Assembly: GCA_947631275.1 (NCBI GenBank)
Contig: CANRKR010000009.1
Coordinates: forward strand, 1 to 46,485
Direction: 5' to 3'
From: an uncultured Akkermansia sp.
Lineage (GTDB): Bacteria > Verrucomicrobiota > Verrucomicrobiia > Verrucomicrobiales > Akkermansiaceae
Length of the DNA: 46,485 nucleotides
Position numbers and translations under genes: made by a program. Positions 26,401 to 34,428 of this stretch are shown here, piece after piece; the first letter of the stretch is position 1; each line of letters starts with the position of its first letter. Below the pieces are notes generated by a model that saw only the letters and a program-made list of their open reading frames with translations, did no database searches and was not told the origin of the DNA.

Positions 26401-27133
26401 TTATCGTCATGAACTGCGGCGCATCCAGAAAGCCCTGCTGAAAGTGGATTCTGATGAGGAAGTGAAACCCAACTCCTTTGCAATCTTGCAAGGCCTCATG
26501 AAGCTGCGCCAGATTTGTTGCCACCCGGGTCTTATCAAGGACAAGAATGGTGAGGCAAAATACAGAAAGGCGGAGAGCGCTAAACTGAATTCGCTCTTCT
26601 ACCTGCTCAACCAGCTCCGCGATGAAGGACACAAGGTGCTCGTATTCTCCCAGTTCGTGCAGATGCTCGATATCATCCGCGATCGCCTCATGGAGGAGAA
26701 TTCTCCCTTCCACTATCTCACCGGGCAAATCAGCGATCGCAAGGGAGTGATCGAAAGTTTCCAGACAACGAAGGAGCCGAGCGTGTTTCTGCTTTCGCTG
26801 AAAGCCGGTGGCGCCGGTTTGAACCTGACTTCTGCCTCCTACGTCGTACTTTATGACCCGTGGTGGAACCCCGCTGTGGAGAATCAGGCTATCGACCGTA
26901 CGCACCGTATCGGGCAGAAAAACAAGGTTATTGCCTATCGTTTGTTGACCCGCGATTCTGTGGAGGAGAAGATTCGCGTGCTCCAACACCAGAAAAATAT
27001 GCTGGTTACTAATGTGTTGGGCGATGAAGGATTTGCCTCTAGCTTGGATATCAAGGATTTGCAATTTATTCTCGCCCATGGCGGGGAGGACGACAGCGAT
27101 GAAGAGGAACCTATAGAGGACGGCGATGAATAG
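23432..27133 (+). CDS. SNF2-family DNA translocase/helicase with degenerate SWIM-like finger
   Basis: A 1233-residue superfamily 2 ATPase of the bacterial SNF2 type, presumed to move along double-stranded DNA and remodel protein-DNA complexes. Residues 72-83 hold C-x-C-x8-C, as in a SWIM zinc finger, but the final His is replaced (Ile85). After a long middle region, the ATPase shows DDMGLGKT (770-777), motif II DEGQ (878-881, usually DEAH or DEAQ), LSGTPIENRLLDMWSL and LLRRTKQQVAKDLPP. The C-terminal RecA domain has VLVFSQFVQMLD, LSLKAGGAGLNLT, YDPWWNPAVENQAIDRTHRIGQ, and the protein ends in an acidic tail. Its stop overlaps the next gene by 8 bases, so expression is coupled to a peptide transporter. 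No methylase or nuclease neighbour indicates a defence system. Confidence 0.93.
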   Translation: MLSSSLNPDRATLNFLNAYPEDVREEGEHLQKDGAVTQIFGNHLFIQGRVETKEGNFRTSLRLQGNRWYGSCSCEDERLSGVCLIATMVERMYRGTSMPESPNELNEVPLTDILEEKLGRDLDAPEEDYVARLEKRYRRFSIEQEIHDHDLVRLNPRWEISGYNALELWPTPPHNILEFWNYIAYAFAKKRISFPSFMSVVTDLGKVQTRMREWEHEKEISKWYDRIRGINERPPQPPRLALHLRLISTINEAHFEYRHAEHDEWIPIRDRAALDELAEQFKRGIYKMDPQSDILLNVLIDYCEREGSAVLDLDKEEACRTMNRLFHQPALKGYLLNLDDCYFKVVREPLKWICIDDPIVPDCYGLQLVTAAGVHVTHSVRQLPGLEELYQSDETVFPGPPRWLEGTEVDPRYSIPKSVIDSLDGVEFLRKIGATLPPSMEERVVDIEMLPTFHMKIAGGLTSADTEHVLLEVTAQDKPGRRKERLGKDDWEVVQQVRVKDGILLRFIRDFLYPIPSILEEMAFTYGLSRRKEDGPEEVMDSSDKRGSEFKSVFEEIDRWLRDEVYAPGENSPVNVFKTRITKQFPEKFAEWVKSIPETIQVKLDDSLQSLLADPVAASIRFEVVKQEIDWFDLRVVFDVEGLSLSKEQIRALVAARGGYVRMDDGRWMRLEIKLNEDERDAVTKLGLDPYDLSGETHRMHALQLADPRAAEVFDPKAWAKIKERTAEIQIDVRPDVPDALQATLRPYQIEGFHFLAYLAVNGFGGILADDMGLGKTIQSITYVLWLREDFARRHARGRKKVDIPPVLIVCPKSVLDVWAGETEKFAPGVRVMVIRNKDQADVEHILKNVDMVVINYAQLRVCGDQINSIKWLTVILDEGQQIKNPDSKAAKAAREIMAYNRLVLSGTPIENRLLDMWSLMAFAMPGVLGSRAYFKKRFDKRKDAQSQSRLAARLKPFLLRRTKQQVAKDLPPRTEEEIYAKMEGIQLQLYRHELRRIQKALLKVDSDEEVKPNSFAILQGLMKLRQICCHPGLIKDKNGEAKYRKAESAKLNSLFYLLNQLRDEGHKVLVFSQFVQMLDIIRDRLMEENSPFHYLTGQISDRKGVIESFQTTKEPSVFLLSLKAGGAGLNLTSASYVVLYDPWWNPAVENQAIDRTHRIGQKNKVIAYRLLTRDSVEEKIRVLQHQKNMLVTNVLGDEGFASSLDIKDLQFILAHGGEDDSDEEEPIEDGDE

Positions 27134-28784
27134 GCTGAACTCTTGTTGCCTGTGCGCGCTTCTTTTGGTGCTGTTCTGGAGTGGTTGCGGGGAGGAAGAG
27201 CATCGGAGCTCCGCTGCCGCTGCCGCGCAACGGGGAATTCTTCTGTTCGGCAATAACGCAGAGCCTCAGAGTCTCGACCCTCACAAGGCAACCGCTGTAG
27301 CGGATGGTAAAATTATTTCCTCTCTGTTGGAAGGACTGGTTCGTCCGAGCGCCCGCGAATCAGGGGCGGTGCATCCGGGGATGGCAGAGAGTTGGGAGAG
27401 AAACGATGATGCGACTGAGTGGCGTTTCCACCTGCGCGAGGCATTCTGGAGTGATGGACAACCAGTGACATCGTACGATTTCGCGTATGCGTTTCATCGC
27501 CTGCTGCATCCCGCTTTTGGCGGGCGTTACGCTGAGATGCTTTATGCTCTTCGTGGCGCTCGTGCGTACAATCGAGGGGAGATTGCCTGGGAGGACGTGC
27601 AAGGTGTAAGCACACCGGATGCGCGCACCCTGCTGCTGCGTTTTGAAAATCCCACACCGCACTTGCTGCAGATGCTGTTGCATTACACGTGGTTTCCAGT
27701 ACCGGCTCATCGCGTGGAGGAACTGGGCGGTATGCTGGATCGGCGCAGTTTATGGACTGATCCTGAAAAATGGGTAGGGAATGGCGCCTACCTTTTACAG
27801 GAACGACGCATGAATGACTATCTTGCCGTTGTTCCCAACCCTCACTACTGGCGAGCGAGTGAGGTGCGCAATCGCGGTATTCGCTTCCTTCCCATCGTGA
27901 ATGGCTACACGGAGACGCGGATGTTTTTCGGGGGAAAGCTGCATATCACCAACAATGTGCCGCCGGAAATGATGGAGATGGCTCGTGCCCGAGCTCCGCG
28001 CGAGTTCTGCCGCGACCCCTACTACTGCACCATCTTTTACCGCTTGAATACGACTAGGAAGCCGCTGGACGATGTGCGAGTTCGGCGCGCTCTTTCTCTG
28101 GCGATCGATCGAGAGGCTCTCGTGTCGCGCGTGGTACACGGAGCCGGTAAGGCTGCATACGGTTTCACCCCACCTACCGGGGAATACAGTACACTCGAGC
28201 AAACCACTGCTGGGATGACACAATCTGAGCGAGAGGCTGAGGCGCGACGACTGCTGGCAGATGCCGGATTTCCCGGCGGCGCGGGGTTCCCAACACTCGA
28301 ACTTATGACGACATCCCGCGATGTTCAGCGGGTGATGGGCGAGTGTATTCAAGCTATGTGGAAGCGTGTGCTTGGGGTGCAGGTGGAGATTCGCGCCTGC
28401 GAATGGACTGCCTACAAGGCGGCACAACAGAATGGAGAGTACGATATTTCTTCCTCCTCATGGAGCGGGGACTACGCTGATCCTGCCACATTCGTTGAAC
28501 TTTGGCGCAGTGGAGCCGGAAACAACTGTACCGGCTGGGGAAGCTCCGCCTTCGATGCCGCGCTGGATGCAGCCAATGCCTGTTCTTCCAGAGTTGAGCG
28601 CATGAGGAAGTTTGCTGAGGCGGAGCAGGAGATGTTGCGGGGGTGCCCGATTATCCCTCTTTACTGGAGCGAACGCACCTATTTGAGGAGTTCGCATGTG
28701 ACAGGTGGCTGGTACCCGCTGCTGCTGGATCAGCACCCACTGGATGCCGTAGAGCTACGACAGAACCCTTTCGCTGAGCCGTAA
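27126..28784 (+). CDS. peptide ABC transporter substrate-binding lipoprotein (OppA-like)
   Basis: A 552-residue solute-binding protein of family 5 (SBP_bac_5). The signal sequence ends in FWSGC, giving a likely lipidated Cys21. Family hallmarks are EPQSLDPHKATAVADGKIISSLLEGLVR, the WRFHLREAFWSDGQPVTSYDFAYAF block, PNPHYWR, and DVRVRRALSLAIDRE followed by FTPPTGEY. It presents oligopeptides to the two downstream permeases. It starts inside the end of the SNF2 gene (8-base overlap) and its last base overlaps the next ATG. No ribosome site is needed if translation is coupled. Confidence 0.92.
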   Translation: MNRLNSCCLCALLLVLFWSGCGEEEHRSSAAAAAQRGILLFGNNAEPQSLDPHKATAVADGKIISSLLEGLVRPSARESGAVHPGMAESWERNDDATEWRFHLREAFWSDGQPVTSYDFAYAFHRLLHPAFGGRYAEMLYALRGARAYNRGEIAWEDVQGVSTPDARTLLLRFENPTPHLLQMLLHYTWFPVPAHRVEELGGMLDRRSLWTDPEKWVGNGAYLLQERRMNDYLAVVPNPHYWRASEVRNRGIRFLPIVNGYTETRMFFGGKLHITNNVPPEMMEMARARAPREFCRDPYYCTIFYRLNTTRKPLDDVRVRRALSLAIDREALVSRVVHGAGKAAYGFTPPTGEYSTLEQTTAGMTQSEREAEARRLLADAGFPGGAGFPTLELMTTSRDVQRVMGECIQAMWKRVLGVQVEIRACEWTAYKAAQQNGEYDISSSSWSGDYADPATFVELWRSGAGNNCTGWGSSAFDAALDAANACSSRVERMRKFAEAEQEMLRGCPIIPLYWSERTYLRSSHVTGGWYPLLLDQHPLDAVELRQNPFAEP

Positions 28785-29704
28785 TGCGATTTCTTATCAA
28801 ACGTGTATTGCAGGGAGTCTTCGTGGTTTTTGTTCTGGAGACTCTCACATTCTTTCTGGTGCGTGCGTTGCCCGGTAACCCCTTCCTGGGTGAGCGCAAA
28901 CTACCGGACTACATCCTGGCTCAGCTCAACAGTTTGTACGGATTGGATGCCGGGGCGTGGGAGCAGTACGCTCGCTATTGGAAGGCAATCCTGCTGCATG
29001 GAGATTTCGGACCCTCCCTCGTGCGTGAGGGGGTGCAGGTATCGGAAATGATCGCCCAGGCTTTCCCCGCTTCGCTGCTTCTCGGCAGCATTGCTATGCT
29101 GCTGGCCATCGTAGTGGGGATTCCCGCCGGCATGCTGGCGGCTTACCATCGCAACCACCTGCCGGATACTCTGCTCATGCTGGGAGCTGTGGCGGGAATT
29201 TGCATCCCCTCGTTTGTGCTGGCTCCGCTGCTGGAAATCTCTCTTGGTATGCATGTTCCGGGATTAAGTGTGGCGGGTTGGGATGATTCCCTCTGCGTTG
29301 TGCTTCCCGCCATGGCCCTCGGCGCTGTGAATGCAGCGTACGTAGCGCGTCTTACGCGCGGAGGAATGGTGGAGGCGCTCTCTTCCGATTTCGTGCGTAC
29401 GGCGCGAGCAAAGGGGGCAGGGCCGTCGCGTATTCTCTGGAGGCATGCCCTGCGTAGTGGATTGCTGCCGGTGGTGGCTTACCTTGGCCCTGCTTTTGCT
29501 GCTCTTATCACCGGATCTTTTGTGGTGGAGACCTGCTTCCAGGTGCCGGGTCTCGGGCTGCATTTTGTGAATGCCACGACGGACCGGGATTACTTTCTTA
29601 TCCAGGGATTGGTGCTCTGTTACGGAGTACTCATTGTATTGGCAAATTTGATTGTGGATATTCTTCTCGCCTGGCTTAATCCCCGTATACGATCCGCTGA
29701 ATGA
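28784..29704 (+). CDS. peptide ABC transporter permease (OppB-like)
   Basis: 306 residues, an OppB/DppB-type inner-membrane permease. The N-terminal membrane helix precedes ETLTFFLVRALPGNPF, the classical OppB entry motif. Five further helices follow, and the EAA-like loop LSSDFVRTARAKGAGPSRILWRHALR contacts the ATPase. The GSFVVETCFQVPGLG segment is typical. Its start overlaps the stop of the binding protein (TAATG) and its end overlaps the second permease by 4 bases, so the set is translationally coupled. No partner ATPase gene lies in the window. Confidence 0.92.
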   Translation: MRFLIKRVLQGVFVVFVLETLTFFLVRALPGNPFLGERKLPDYILAQLNSLYGLDAGAWEQYARYWKAILLHGDFGPSLVREGVQVSEMIAQAFPASLLLGSIAMLLAIVVGIPAGMLAAYHRNHLPDTLLMLGAVAGICIPSFVLAPLLEISLGMHVPGLSVAGWDDSLCVVLPAMALGAVNAAYVARLTRGGMVEALSSDFVRTARAKGAGPSRILWRHALRSGLLPVVAYLGPAFAALITGSFVVETCFQVPGLGLHFVNATTDRDYFLIQGLVLCYGVLIVLANLIVDILLAWLNPRIRSAE

Positions 29705-30645
29705 AGAATTCGAATGCCAGTCACGGCTGCTCTCTATGGCAGGACGCCGCTCGTCGTCTCCTGCGGAATCGCCCTGCTGCTCTTTCGGGCGTTTTTCTGC
29801 TTCTGATGGTGGCAGCTTGTTTTATTCTGCCAGTTTTTCCCTGCGTCCCCAATCCCAACACGATCGATCTTAACGCCATTGCTCAGGGGTGCAGCTGGCA
29901 GCACTTGCTCGGTACGGATCATTTGGGGAGGGATATGCTGGCGCGTGTGCTTTACGGCGGGCGAATCTCCCTGCTCGTTGGTTTTGCTGCCACGACCGTT
30001 TCCCTTTTTCTCGGATTGGGCTACGGTATGGTTTCGGGATATGCGGGCGGACGAGTGGACACATGGATGATGCGAGCGGTGGATGTCCTTTTCGCTTTAC
30101 CCTTCATCGTGGTGGTAATCGTGTTTTCATTGAGTATTGAGGAACCCTGTCGAGAGTTCACATCATGGGTGGTGCTCCATACCGGGTGGAACAGAGACTC
30201 AGTGGCGCCTCTACTGGGTCTTGTGCCTCTCTTCCTTGCCATCGGGGCGCTCGGCTGGCTTACCTTGGCACGCATCGTGCGTACGCAAACACTCGCGCTT
30301 CGTGAACAGGAATATGTGCTGGCTGCCCGCTCCCTCGGTCTGGGGCATTGTTCCATCCTCATGCGTCACATCACTCCAAACCTCCTCGGCCCGGTCATTG
30401 TTTATACGACTCTCGCCGTACCGGGCATCATGCTCACAGAGTCTACGCTCTCTTTCATCGGTCTGGGAGTGAAAGCGCCTAATTCCTCCTGGGGTACACT
30501 GATCAAAGAAGGCGCGGATCGCATGGAAATTGCCCCGCAACTGTTGCTTTACCCCGCCCTTTTCTTCTGCCTCACGCTGCTTGCTCTCAACTTCCTCGGC
30601 GATGGTTTGCGCGATGCGCTGGATCCGAGGAGTGCAAAGGATTGA
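29701..30645 (+). CDS. peptide ABC transporter permease (OppC-like)
   Basis: 314 residues, the second permease of the Opp/Dpp pair. RNRPAALSGVFLL at the start, LLGTDHLGRDMLARVLYGGRISLLVG, and the EAA loop QEYVLAARSLGLGHCSILMRHITPN with LGPVIVY are diagnostic. The end has ESTLSFIGLGVKAPNSSWGTL and LNFLGDGLRDALDPR. It ends 19 bases before the convergent lpxK, with no OppD/OppF ATPases after it. The transporter must borrow ATPases encoded elsewhere. Confidence 0.92.
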   Translation: MKNSNASHGCSLWQDAARRLLRNRPAALSGVFLLLMVAACFILPVFPCVPNPNTIDLNAIAQGCSWQHLLGTDHLGRDMLARVLYGGRISLLVGFAATTVSLFLGLGYGMVSGYAGGRVDTWMMRAVDVLFALPFIVVVIVFSLSIEEPCREFTSWVVLHTGWNRDSVAPLLGLVPLFLAIGALGWLTLARIVRTQTLALREQEYVLAARSLGLGHCSILMRHITPNLLGPVIVYTTLAVPGIMLTESTLSFIGLGVKAPNSSWGTLIKEGADRMEIAPQLLLYPALFFCLTLLALNFLGDGLRDALDPRSAKD

Positions 30646-30664
30646 TCAGAGCTGCTGCCCGCCA

Positions 30665-31861
30665 TCAAAGGGCGTCACCCCACTGTGGCTCCGGTTGCGG
30701 GTCGGAGAGCGAGCAGATATTGCGAATGAGTCGCTGCCATTCCTCCTCTCCCTGAGTGATTTTGATGCTGATGCGCAGGAAGTAGATCGGCACATCCATT
30801 TCATCCGGCTTCAGGAAGCGCACGGCATCTTTCTCGGTGGTGACGATGAGGTCAATGGCGCGGTCTGCACAGCGCTGCACAAAGGAATCCATTTCCGACT
30901 GGTCGAACCAATGGTGGTCCGGGTAACGACGGCGTATCTCAATTTTGGCAGCTTGCCGTTCAACGAGTCTTTCAAAGCTTTCCGGTCGGGCGATGCCGCT
31001 GAGACATGCAACGTATTTGTCACGCAAGAACTCAAGAGGCTTGCGTTCGCCGGTGAAGACGTTTTCCAGATAATCCGGAGCGTGGTCGGTGACGATGATG
31101 TCGGCGAGTTTGTTGTAGCGACGAATAAGGGCGATGAGTTCGGTTTGAGGTTCCCCGTTGCTCTTTGTGAGTATGATATAACCTGCTCTAGCTAAGCTTG
31201 TTCGTGGTTCCCGCATGGTGCCGCGGGGCAGCAGGGCGCCTGTGCCGAAGGGAGAGCCGCAATCCACAAGAACAATATCAATTTCATGCTTGAGCTTGAG
31301 GTACTGCATGCCGTCATCAAGAATCAAGGTGTTGCTCCCCAACTGTTCAATAGCGAATATGCCGGACTTGACGCGATCTTTGTCTACCAGAACGGCTACG
31401 CCGTCTAAGTTTCGGGCCAACATAAAGGGCTCGTCTCCGGCATAGAGAGGCGAAAGGTAGCGCGCTTTTCCATCGCTGGCAATTTTCGGCATGTTGCGCA
31501 CTTTTTTGCCTTGCCCGTTCCTCCACTCCTGTGGTGAGGGAAGATCCGCACTTTTGTATCCACGGGTGAGGATGGCACATTTTCTTCCCCGCGCGGAAAG
31601 CGTACGAGCCAGAAGCTCCACCACCGGGGTTTTCCCTGTTCCTCCTGCCGTGATGTTTCCTACACTCACCACAAAGGTGCCCAGGTAATGGACCGTGCGC
31701 AGTCTCCTGCGAAACAAAAAGAGCCGCACTTTGACCAGCAGATAAAAAACACACGACGCCGCGCGCAGGAGACAACGTATGACCCATGCCCTGAAGCCAT
31801 GCGCTCGTCCGAAAATGATATCCGTCCCCCATTCCTCCAACTCTTCCATGCGAGACTTCAT
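30665..31861 (-). CDS. lpxK: tetraacyldisaccharide 4'-kinase
   Basis: An inner-membrane kinase that adds the 4' phosphate to the lipid A precursor. The 398 residues include an N-terminal membrane helix (about 28-50) and the P-loop NITAGGTGKT with Lys77-Thr78. ILTRGYKS, GDEPFMLAR, LILDDGMQYLKLKHEIDIVLVD and PRGTMREPRTSLARAGYIILTK are all LpxK signatures, and HHWF and TTEKDAVRF occur near the end. The frame is open 13 codons further upstream, but that segment contains the promoter, so the ATG 10 bases after the -10 box is chosen. It is a stand-alone gene, convergent with oppC. Confidence 0.94.
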   Translation of the reverse strand: MKSRMEELEEWGTDIIFGRAHGFRAWVIRCLLRAASCVFYLLVKVRLFLFRRRLRTVHYLGTFVVSVGNITAGGTGKTPVVELLARTLSARGRKCAILTRGYKSADLPSPQEWRNGQGKKVRNMPKIASDGKARYLSPLYAGDEPFMLARNLDGVAVLVDKDRVKSGIFAIEQLGSNTLILDDGMQYLKLKHEIDIVLVDCGSPFGTGALLPRGTMREPRTSLARAGYIILTKSNGEPQTELIALIRRYNKLADIIVTDHAPDYLENVFTGERKPLEFLRDKYVACLSGIARPESFERLVERQAAKIEIRRRYPDHHWFDQSEMDSFVQRCADRAIDLIVTTEKDAVRFLKPDEMDVPIYFLRISIKITQGEEEWQRLIRNICSLSDPQPEPQWGDAL

Positions 31862-31871
31862 ACCGTTGAGT

Positions 31872-31900
31872 ATAATATCGTATGATGCAACTGATGTCAA
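31872..31900 (-). promoter_or_regulatory. near-consensus promoter of lpxK
   Basis: On the - strand: TTGACA (31900-31895), 17-base spacer, TATTAT (31877-31872). This is the best promoter match in the window. The leader is only a few bases long. Confidence 0.75.
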
Positions 31901-32116
31901 GGCTTCGTTGTCCGGCTGCTCTCGTATTCAGTTTTTTGTGGAAATACAGGATAAGACCAAGCGTTTTATCTCGACAGAGATTGCGCACAGTTTTTTCGAA
32001 GATAAATGTGAGTTTTTACGTAGAAATATCATTTAAATGAAAGATGGGGATAATAGGATAACGTACATATGATATACCGCTCAGAGCGGAAATCTCATTC
32101 CACCTTACCAAACCTT
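31901..32116. other. AT-rich divergent gap between lpxK and the GH109 gene
   Basis: It holds the lpxK promoter's upstream side and the control region of the GH109 gene. AT-rich candidates include TTTAAA at 32032 and GATAAT at 32049, but no clean -35/-10 pair. A short inverted repeat (32077-32081 with 32085-32089) lies between two possible start codons. Confidence 0.4.
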
Positions 32117-33595
32117 ATGTTAAAAGAGTACATCACAGCGTGGGCTTGCTGCGCTACGGCTTTGTGCATTGCGCAGGAAAGCAATCTTTCGCCCGATTAT
32201 GCAGAGCAAGCGCATGCCGCAAACATTGCCAATGCCGACACTTCTGCCTGCTCTGCCCGACCGGAGGGGTCTATCTACATGGGCGGTTTCCGCGCGCCGA
32301 AAATTGAAACTGTACGTGTGGCAGTCATCGGACTGGGTGAACGAGGTTCCGTACAGACGCTTCATTTTGCCGCCATACCAAACTGCGAACTCGTCGCTGT
32401 GTGTGACGTGTACGACGATGCTGTGAAGAGTACCGCCGATCGGATGGAGCAAATGACGGGCAAACGACCGGCAGAATACAGCGGCAGCGCAGATGCGTAC
32501 AAAAAGATGCTTGATGAGGTGAAGCCTGATGCCGTCATCATCAACACCCCGTGGGAGACTCACGCTCAGATGGCTATTGATGCCATGGAGAGCGGCGCAC
32601 ACGCCTTTGTGGAAGTGCCGCTGGCTATTACTATTAAAGATTTGTGGCGTGTCGTTGATACCTCTGAGCGCACGAAGAAGCACTGCATGATGTTGGAGAA
32701 TTGTAATTATGGACGCAATGAACTCATGTTTTTGAACATGGTGCGTCAAGGGGTTATCGGGGAATTGCTGCACGGCGAGGCGGCCTACATCCACGAGCTG
32801 CGTTCCCAGATGTGGAGCGAGAACCGCGGTTGTGGTTCCTGGCGCACATATCACTACGCGGCGCGCAATGGTAACCTTTACCCAACGCATGGTCTTGGTC
32901 CGGTGGCACAATATATGAGCCTCGCACGCGGAGAAGATACCTTTGACCGTATCGTCTCTTTCAGCAGCCCTGCTAAGGGGAGGGCCGCCTACGCGAAAAA
33001 GAATTTCCCTGCTGATCACAAGTGGAACAAGCTTAATTTTAAGTGTGGCGATATCAATAATTCTATTATTAAGACGGCCAACGGTCGTACCATCATTGTG
33101 CAGTGGGATGAGACCAGCCCTCGTCCATATGACCGCAAGAACATGATTCAAGGTACTGCCGGCACACTGGCGGATTATCCGCTTCGCGTGGCTGGTGAAA
33201 AGCTCGGAGTAGGCCCTTCCTCAGTTCCGGAGCAGCAAGGTCAGCCTGGAGCCAGTGAGATCGTGAACTCTGGCAGTTACCACGAGTGGTACGAAGGTTC
33301 CGAGGCAGAGCAAGCTCTTTATGCTAAGTACGATCACCCGCTCTACAAGCGCCTTGGCGAGGCCGCTCGTAAGAACGGTGGGCACGGAGGGATGGATTAC
33401 ATCATGCTCTACCGAGTGATTGAGTGCCTGCACAATGGCGAACCAATGGATCAAAATGTGTACGAGGGCGCCCTGTGGTCTGCTGTGGGTCCGCTCTCCG
33501 AGAAATCGGTGAATGAAGGTGGCGCTCCCCAGGTGTTCCCTGATTTCACGCGCGGGGATTGGAAGAACACAGCCCCGCTGTCGGTGATTCAGTAA
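32117..33595 (+). CDS. secreted Gfo/Idh/MocA glycosidase, GH109 type (alpha-N-acetylgalactosaminidase-like)
   Basis: A 492-residue NAD-dependent glycosidase of family GH109, whose known members release alpha-linked N-acetylgalactosamine as found on mucin O-glycans and blood-group A antigens. A signal peptide (LKEYITAWACCATALCIA) precedes YMGGFRAPK and the Rossmann core VAVIGLGERG. The family blocks INTPWETHAQMAIDAMESGAHAFVEVPLA, NYGRNELMFLN, YIHELRSQMW, SWRTYHYAARNGNLYPTHGLGPVAQYM and QWDETSPRPY are closely conserved. The ATG at 32117 gives the neatest signal peptide; an ATG at 32069 is the alternative. The gene stands alone, with no polysaccharide-utilisation neighbours. The substrate is inferred from family resemblance. 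Confidence 0.9.
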   Translation: MLKEYITAWACCATALCIAQESNLSPDYAEQAHAANIANADTSACSARPEGSIYMGGFRAPKIETVRVAVIGLGERGSVQTLHFAAIPNCELVAVCDVYDDAVKSTADRMEQMTGKRPAEYSGSADAYKKMLDEVKPDAVIINTPWETHAQMAIDAMESGAHAFVEVPLAITIKDLWRVVDTSERTKKHCMMLENCNYGRNELMFLNMVRQGVIGELLHGEAAYIHELRSQMWSENRGCGSWRTYHYAARNGNLYPTHGLGPVAQYMSLARGEDTFDRIVSFSSPAKGRAAYAKKNFPADHKWNKLNFKCGDINNSIIKTANGRTIIVQWDETSPRPYDRKNMIQGTAGTLADYPLRVAGEKLGVGPSSVPEQQGQPGASEIVNSGSYHEWYEGSEAEQALYAKYDHPLYKRLGEAARKNGGHGGMDYIMLYRVIECLHNGEPMDQNVYEGALWSAVGPLSEKSVNEGGAPQVFPDFTRGDWKNTAPLSVIQ

Positions 33596-33836
33596 GTCTC
33601 CAATCCCTCGTGCTTGTGTCGGCAGGTGCAAGAGGAGAGAAGCATTCTCGAGTTAAAAAGAGGGAGTGAACGAACTGGTCAGTATCGATAGCGGTGATCT
33701 TTGGTGTTTACCGAGCTCGGTGCTATGTGCCAGTCGCCAAAAGTGTTGTATCTTTCTTTCCAAGTGTAAAAATAGACGCGTAGGCGCGGTTTTATGATTG
33801 GCAGAAGAAAGAAAATATGTTAACTTCCTGAGAGGG
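33596..33836. other. gap with a 12-bp palindrome, no gene seen
   Basis: Between the GH109 gene and the lipoprotein operon. A perfect palindrome ACCGAGCTCGGT lies at 33710-33721. No clear terminator with a T-run and no RNA gene is visible. Confidence 0.35.
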
Positions 33837-33842
33837 TATAAT
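33837..33842 (+). promoter_or_regulatory. consensus -10 box of the lipoprotein operon
   Basis: Perfect TATAAT, 17 bases upstream of the first ATG. No good -35 match at 16-18 bases. GAGG precedes the ATG by a few bases and could serve as ribosome site. Confidence 0.5.
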
Positions 33843-33859
33843 TTTCTCGCAGCGAGGAT

Positions 33860-34006
33860 ATGAAATTCGCCTTACATAAGAAGATGTTGCTTGTTGCGGC
33901 GCTTATCATTTGTGCCGTAACGCTAAGCAGTTGTAATACAATTGAAGGATTCCTGCGCTACATTACGAGCATTCCGAATAACCTGTTCAATGCGATAGCT
34001 CCATGA
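33860..34006 (+). CDS. tiny lipoprotein, 48 residues, entericidin-like start
   Basis: A small gene of 48 codons. The signal peptide (KFALHKKMLLVAALIICAVT) ends in the strong lipobox LSSC. The mature peptide begins CNTIEGF, which recalls the CNTxxGxG start of entericidin lipoproteins. It then continues as a short amphipathic-looking stretch (LRYITSIPNNLFNAIAP) without the usual entericidin ending. GAGG precedes the ATG and a perfect TATAAT lies upstream. Its stop overlaps the next start codon (ATGA), so the two are coupled. The function is unknown; entericidin kinship is only a suggestion. Confidence 0.65.
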   Translation: MKFALHKKMLLVAALIICAVTLSSCNTIEGFLRYITSIPNNLFNAIAP

Positions 34007-34428
34007 ATCGTTACCGCATGCTTTCTCGTCCGATAATGCTTGGGGTGTGCTTGCTTGGGGGCGTGTCCTGTCAACAGAGCTTACCTCCGGGCGGCAGTGT
34101 GGGGGTGAGGAACTACAATGATGCTGTAGTTCATATCGGGCAAGTGGATCCCGCCTACCGGGCATACTTCCGCGAGCAGAATGCGGCGAATTACTCCTTG
34201 AGCGACCAGCGTAAGGCGTATTTTGCTGCTGCTCAGACTGCTCGGACCCCGGTGCGAGAGGCAGATTACCGACCGAGTGTTGCCCGCCACCGCAGTTCGG
34301 TGCGCGGGAAGAAGGGAGTGGTGACATCGCGCGGAGGAAAAGGACGTACCCGCGTCGTGCGCAAAGTGCCATCCGGGAAGGTCAAGCGGGTAGCTGCCCG
34401 TCGCCGCAAGGTATCCGGGAAACGCTGA
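34003..34428 (+). CDS. lipoprotein with highly basic C-terminal tail, unknown function
   Basis: 141 residues. The signal peptide ends at GGVSC, a good lipobox at about residue 23. The middle contains a Tyr-rich segment (NYNDAVVHIG, AYRAYFREQNAANY). The last 45 residues are extremely rich in Arg and Lys (RGKKG, RVVRK, KRVAARRRKVSGKR) with almost no acidic residues. Such a tail may bind peptidoglycan, lipopolysaccharide phosphates or nucleic acid; this is inference. It overlaps the tiny lipoprotein gene by 4 bases and lies 3 bases before the membrane-protein gene. Family not recognised. Confidence 0.7.
   Translation: MNRYRMLSRPIMLGVCLLGGVSCQQSLPPGGSVGVRNYNDAVVHIGQVDPAYRAYFREQNAANYSLSDQRKAYFAAAQTARTPVREADYRPSVARHRSSVRGKKGVVTSRGGKGRTRVVRKVPSGKVKRVAARRRKVSGKR

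Noticed and set aside
23432..27133. SNF2 protein as part of a DISARM- or BREX-like defence island
   Set aside because: No methyltransferase, nuclease or phospholipase genes nearby; the neighbours are an Opp transporter and house-keeping genes.
25145..27253. 702-codon open frame on the - strand
   Set aside because: Fully antisense to the SNF2 gene, whose motifs are unmistakable; the translation shows no domain and has odd His/Gln-rich composition.
32120..33151. 343-codon open frame on the - strand
   Set aside because: Antisense to the GH109 gene, which is conserved throughout.
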